A DNA stretch of 7,413 nt. Source: Ectopseudomonas composti (GTDB taxonomy: Bacteria; Pseudomonadota; Gammaproteobacteria; Pseudomonadales; Pseudomonadaceae). Positions 6,784 through 7,413 of the stretch are shown here, in pieces. The notes beneath the pieces are model-generated. The model did not search any database. It was not told the origin of the DNA and was given only the letters and a program-made list of their open reading frames with translations. The position numbers and the translations under genes are program-made. The stretch lies in contig CAMPIF010000209.1 in assembly GCA_946886245.1 (NCBI GenBank), positions 1 to 7,413 on the forward strand, read 5' to 3'. Each line of letters begins with the position of its first letter. Within the stretch, counting starts at the first letter, position 1.

Positions 6784-7272
6784 CTACTCGGCCAGGCGTT
6801 CCAGGCCGGTAAAGGGGCAGTCTTGCAGCATTGCATCGAGGCGGCGGCCATCCGGCAGTTGCAGCTCAGCGGCCAGTTCGGCCAGCGGATAGAGCACGAA
6901 GGGGCGCGCCTGCATGTGGTAGTGCGGCACGGTCAGGCGCTCATCGTCGATCAGGCGCTCACCGAACAGCAGGATGTCCAGGTCCAGTGTGCGCGGCCCC
7001 CAGCGCTCGGCCTTGCGCACGCGGCCCTGCTCCTGCTCGATGCGTTGCAGTGCATCGAGCAACTGCCAGGGCTGCAGCTCGGTATCCAGCGCCGCCACGG
7101 CGTTGACGTAACGTGGTTGATCCGCCGGGCCAAGTGGATCGCTGATGTAGAACGACGAATGAGCCTGCAACTGGCTGTGCGGCAACTGCGCGATGGCATG
7201 CAAGGCCGCGCGCAGCTGTTGCAGCGGTTCGGCCAGGTTGCTGCCGAGGCCGATGTAAACCCGCTCCATCAT
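6784..7272 (-). CDS. folK: 2-amino-4-hydroxy-6-hydroxymethyldihydropteridine diphosphokinase (HPPK)
   Basis: A cytoplasmic enzyme of folate synthesis that transfers pyrophosphate from ATP to 6-hydroxymethyl-7,8-dihydropterin, just before dihydropteroate synthase. The 162 residues match the usual length of about 160. The N-terminus has the family GLGSN motif (residues 8-12). The signature WGPRTLDLDILL spans 91-102, with Asp97 and Asp99 in the place of the two magnesium-binding aspartates (E. coli Asp95 and Asp97) and His117 in PHYHM. Two ATGs are adjacent (ATGATGGAG). The first overlaps the pcnB stop by ATGA; the second would give 161 residues. No good Shine-Dalgarno sequence precedes either, so translation is probably coupled to pcnB. 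A 273-base gap with its own promoter candidate separates it from panB. Confidence 0.95.
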   Translation of the reverse strand: MMERVYIGLGSNLAEPLQQLRAALHAIAQLPHSQLQAHSSFYISDPLGPADQPRYVNAVAALDTELQPWQLLDALQRIEQEQGRVRKAERWGPRTLDLDILLFGERLIDDERLTVPHYHMQARPFVLYPLAELAAELQLPDGRRLDAMLQDCPFTGLERLAE

Positions 7273-7413
7273 TCGCCGCCGCTTTCGTCGCTGCGTTTAC
7301 GGCGATTGTTGCTGCTGCGGCGACGTTTGCGCGGCGCGTTGCCGGTGCTTTCGCCTTTGCCGGCGAGGTCGCGAATCATCTGCCGCCGCTCGCTGTCGTT
7401 GGCGTCCTGATAG
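7269..7413 (-). CDS. pcnB: Poly(A) polymerase PcnB, C-terminal end (partial, runs off the window)
   Basis: Only the last 47 codons plus the stop (TGA) are present; the 5' part lies beyond the right edge. The visible peptide begins YQDANDSERRQMIRDL and ends in a strongly basic tail (RKRRRSSNNRRKR) followed by SDESGGE. PcnB-type poly(A) polymerases add 3' A-tails to RNA and so promote its decay. Their nucleotidyltransferase head is N-terminal, and a low-complexity Arg/Lys-rich tail that may contact RNA is typical of the family. No catalytic residue is in view, so the call rests on the tail plus position: pcnB directly upstream of folK is the standard Pseudomonas order. The stop overlaps the folK start as ATGA, which points to one transcript and coupled translation. 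Confidence 0.8.
   Translation of the reverse strand, partial: YQDANDSERRQMIRDLAGKGESTGNAPRKRRRSSNNRRKRSDESGGE

Noticed and set aside
6651..6851. A 66-codon minus-strand frame in the folK-panB gap
   Set aside because: It overlaps the 3' end of folK in another frame, covers the repeat and promoter region, and its translation has no recognisable feature.
5863..7410. A 515-codon open frame on the plus strand spanning panB, the folK-panB gap, folK and pcnB
   Set aside because: It is antisense to well-supported genes and passes through a promoter region; the translation has no recognisable domain. It is a shadow of the GC-rich genes below it.

Overview
The window is GC-rich and carries one strand-uniform run of housekeeping genes, all transcribed on the minus strand (right to left). 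The order pcnB(3' end)-folK-panB-panC-pgi-acs-DUF2236 gene, the tight overlaps and the protein sequences match the conserved chromosomal neighbourhood of Pseudomonas in the broad sense. A species cannot be assigned by eye. I see no tRNA, rRNA, insertion sequence, CRISPR array, prophage gene or sign of recent transfer.

Layout from the right edge: the last 47 codons of pcnB (poly(A) polymerase, basic tail) overlap folK (HPPK, folate synthesis) by ATGA. A 273-base gap (6511-6783) follows. It holds a weak hairpin behind folK, a candidate sigma70 promoter preceded by three phased GTTAC repeats, and a roughly 95-base leader with small palindromes in front of panB. panB and panC (pantothenate synthesis) overlap by ATGA. 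An 80-base gap (4776-4855) contains a strong intrinsic terminator and then the Shine-Dalgarno sequence of pgi (glucose-6-phosphate isomerase). A 158-base gap separates pgi from acs (acetyl-CoA synthetase). A hairpin follows acs, and 40 bases beyond its foot starts a 290-codon DUF2236/MpaB-family (putative heme oxygenase-like) gene. Bases 1-71 lie beyond its stop and show no convincing gene.

Functionally, folK supplies the folate branch, and PanB consumes a folate cofactor (5,10-methylene-tetrahydrofolate). PanB and PanC build pantothenate, the precursor of the CoA that Acs uses to activate acetate, and Pgi links to central carbon flow. panD, which from memory sits between panC and pgi in P. 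aeruginosa, is not here.

This is mostly an ordinary core-genome region. The points worth a second look are regulatory: the pgi start directly behind a terminator, the phased repeats upstream of panB, and the DUF2236 gene with no visible ribosome binding site. I found no evidence for a novel multi-gene system.
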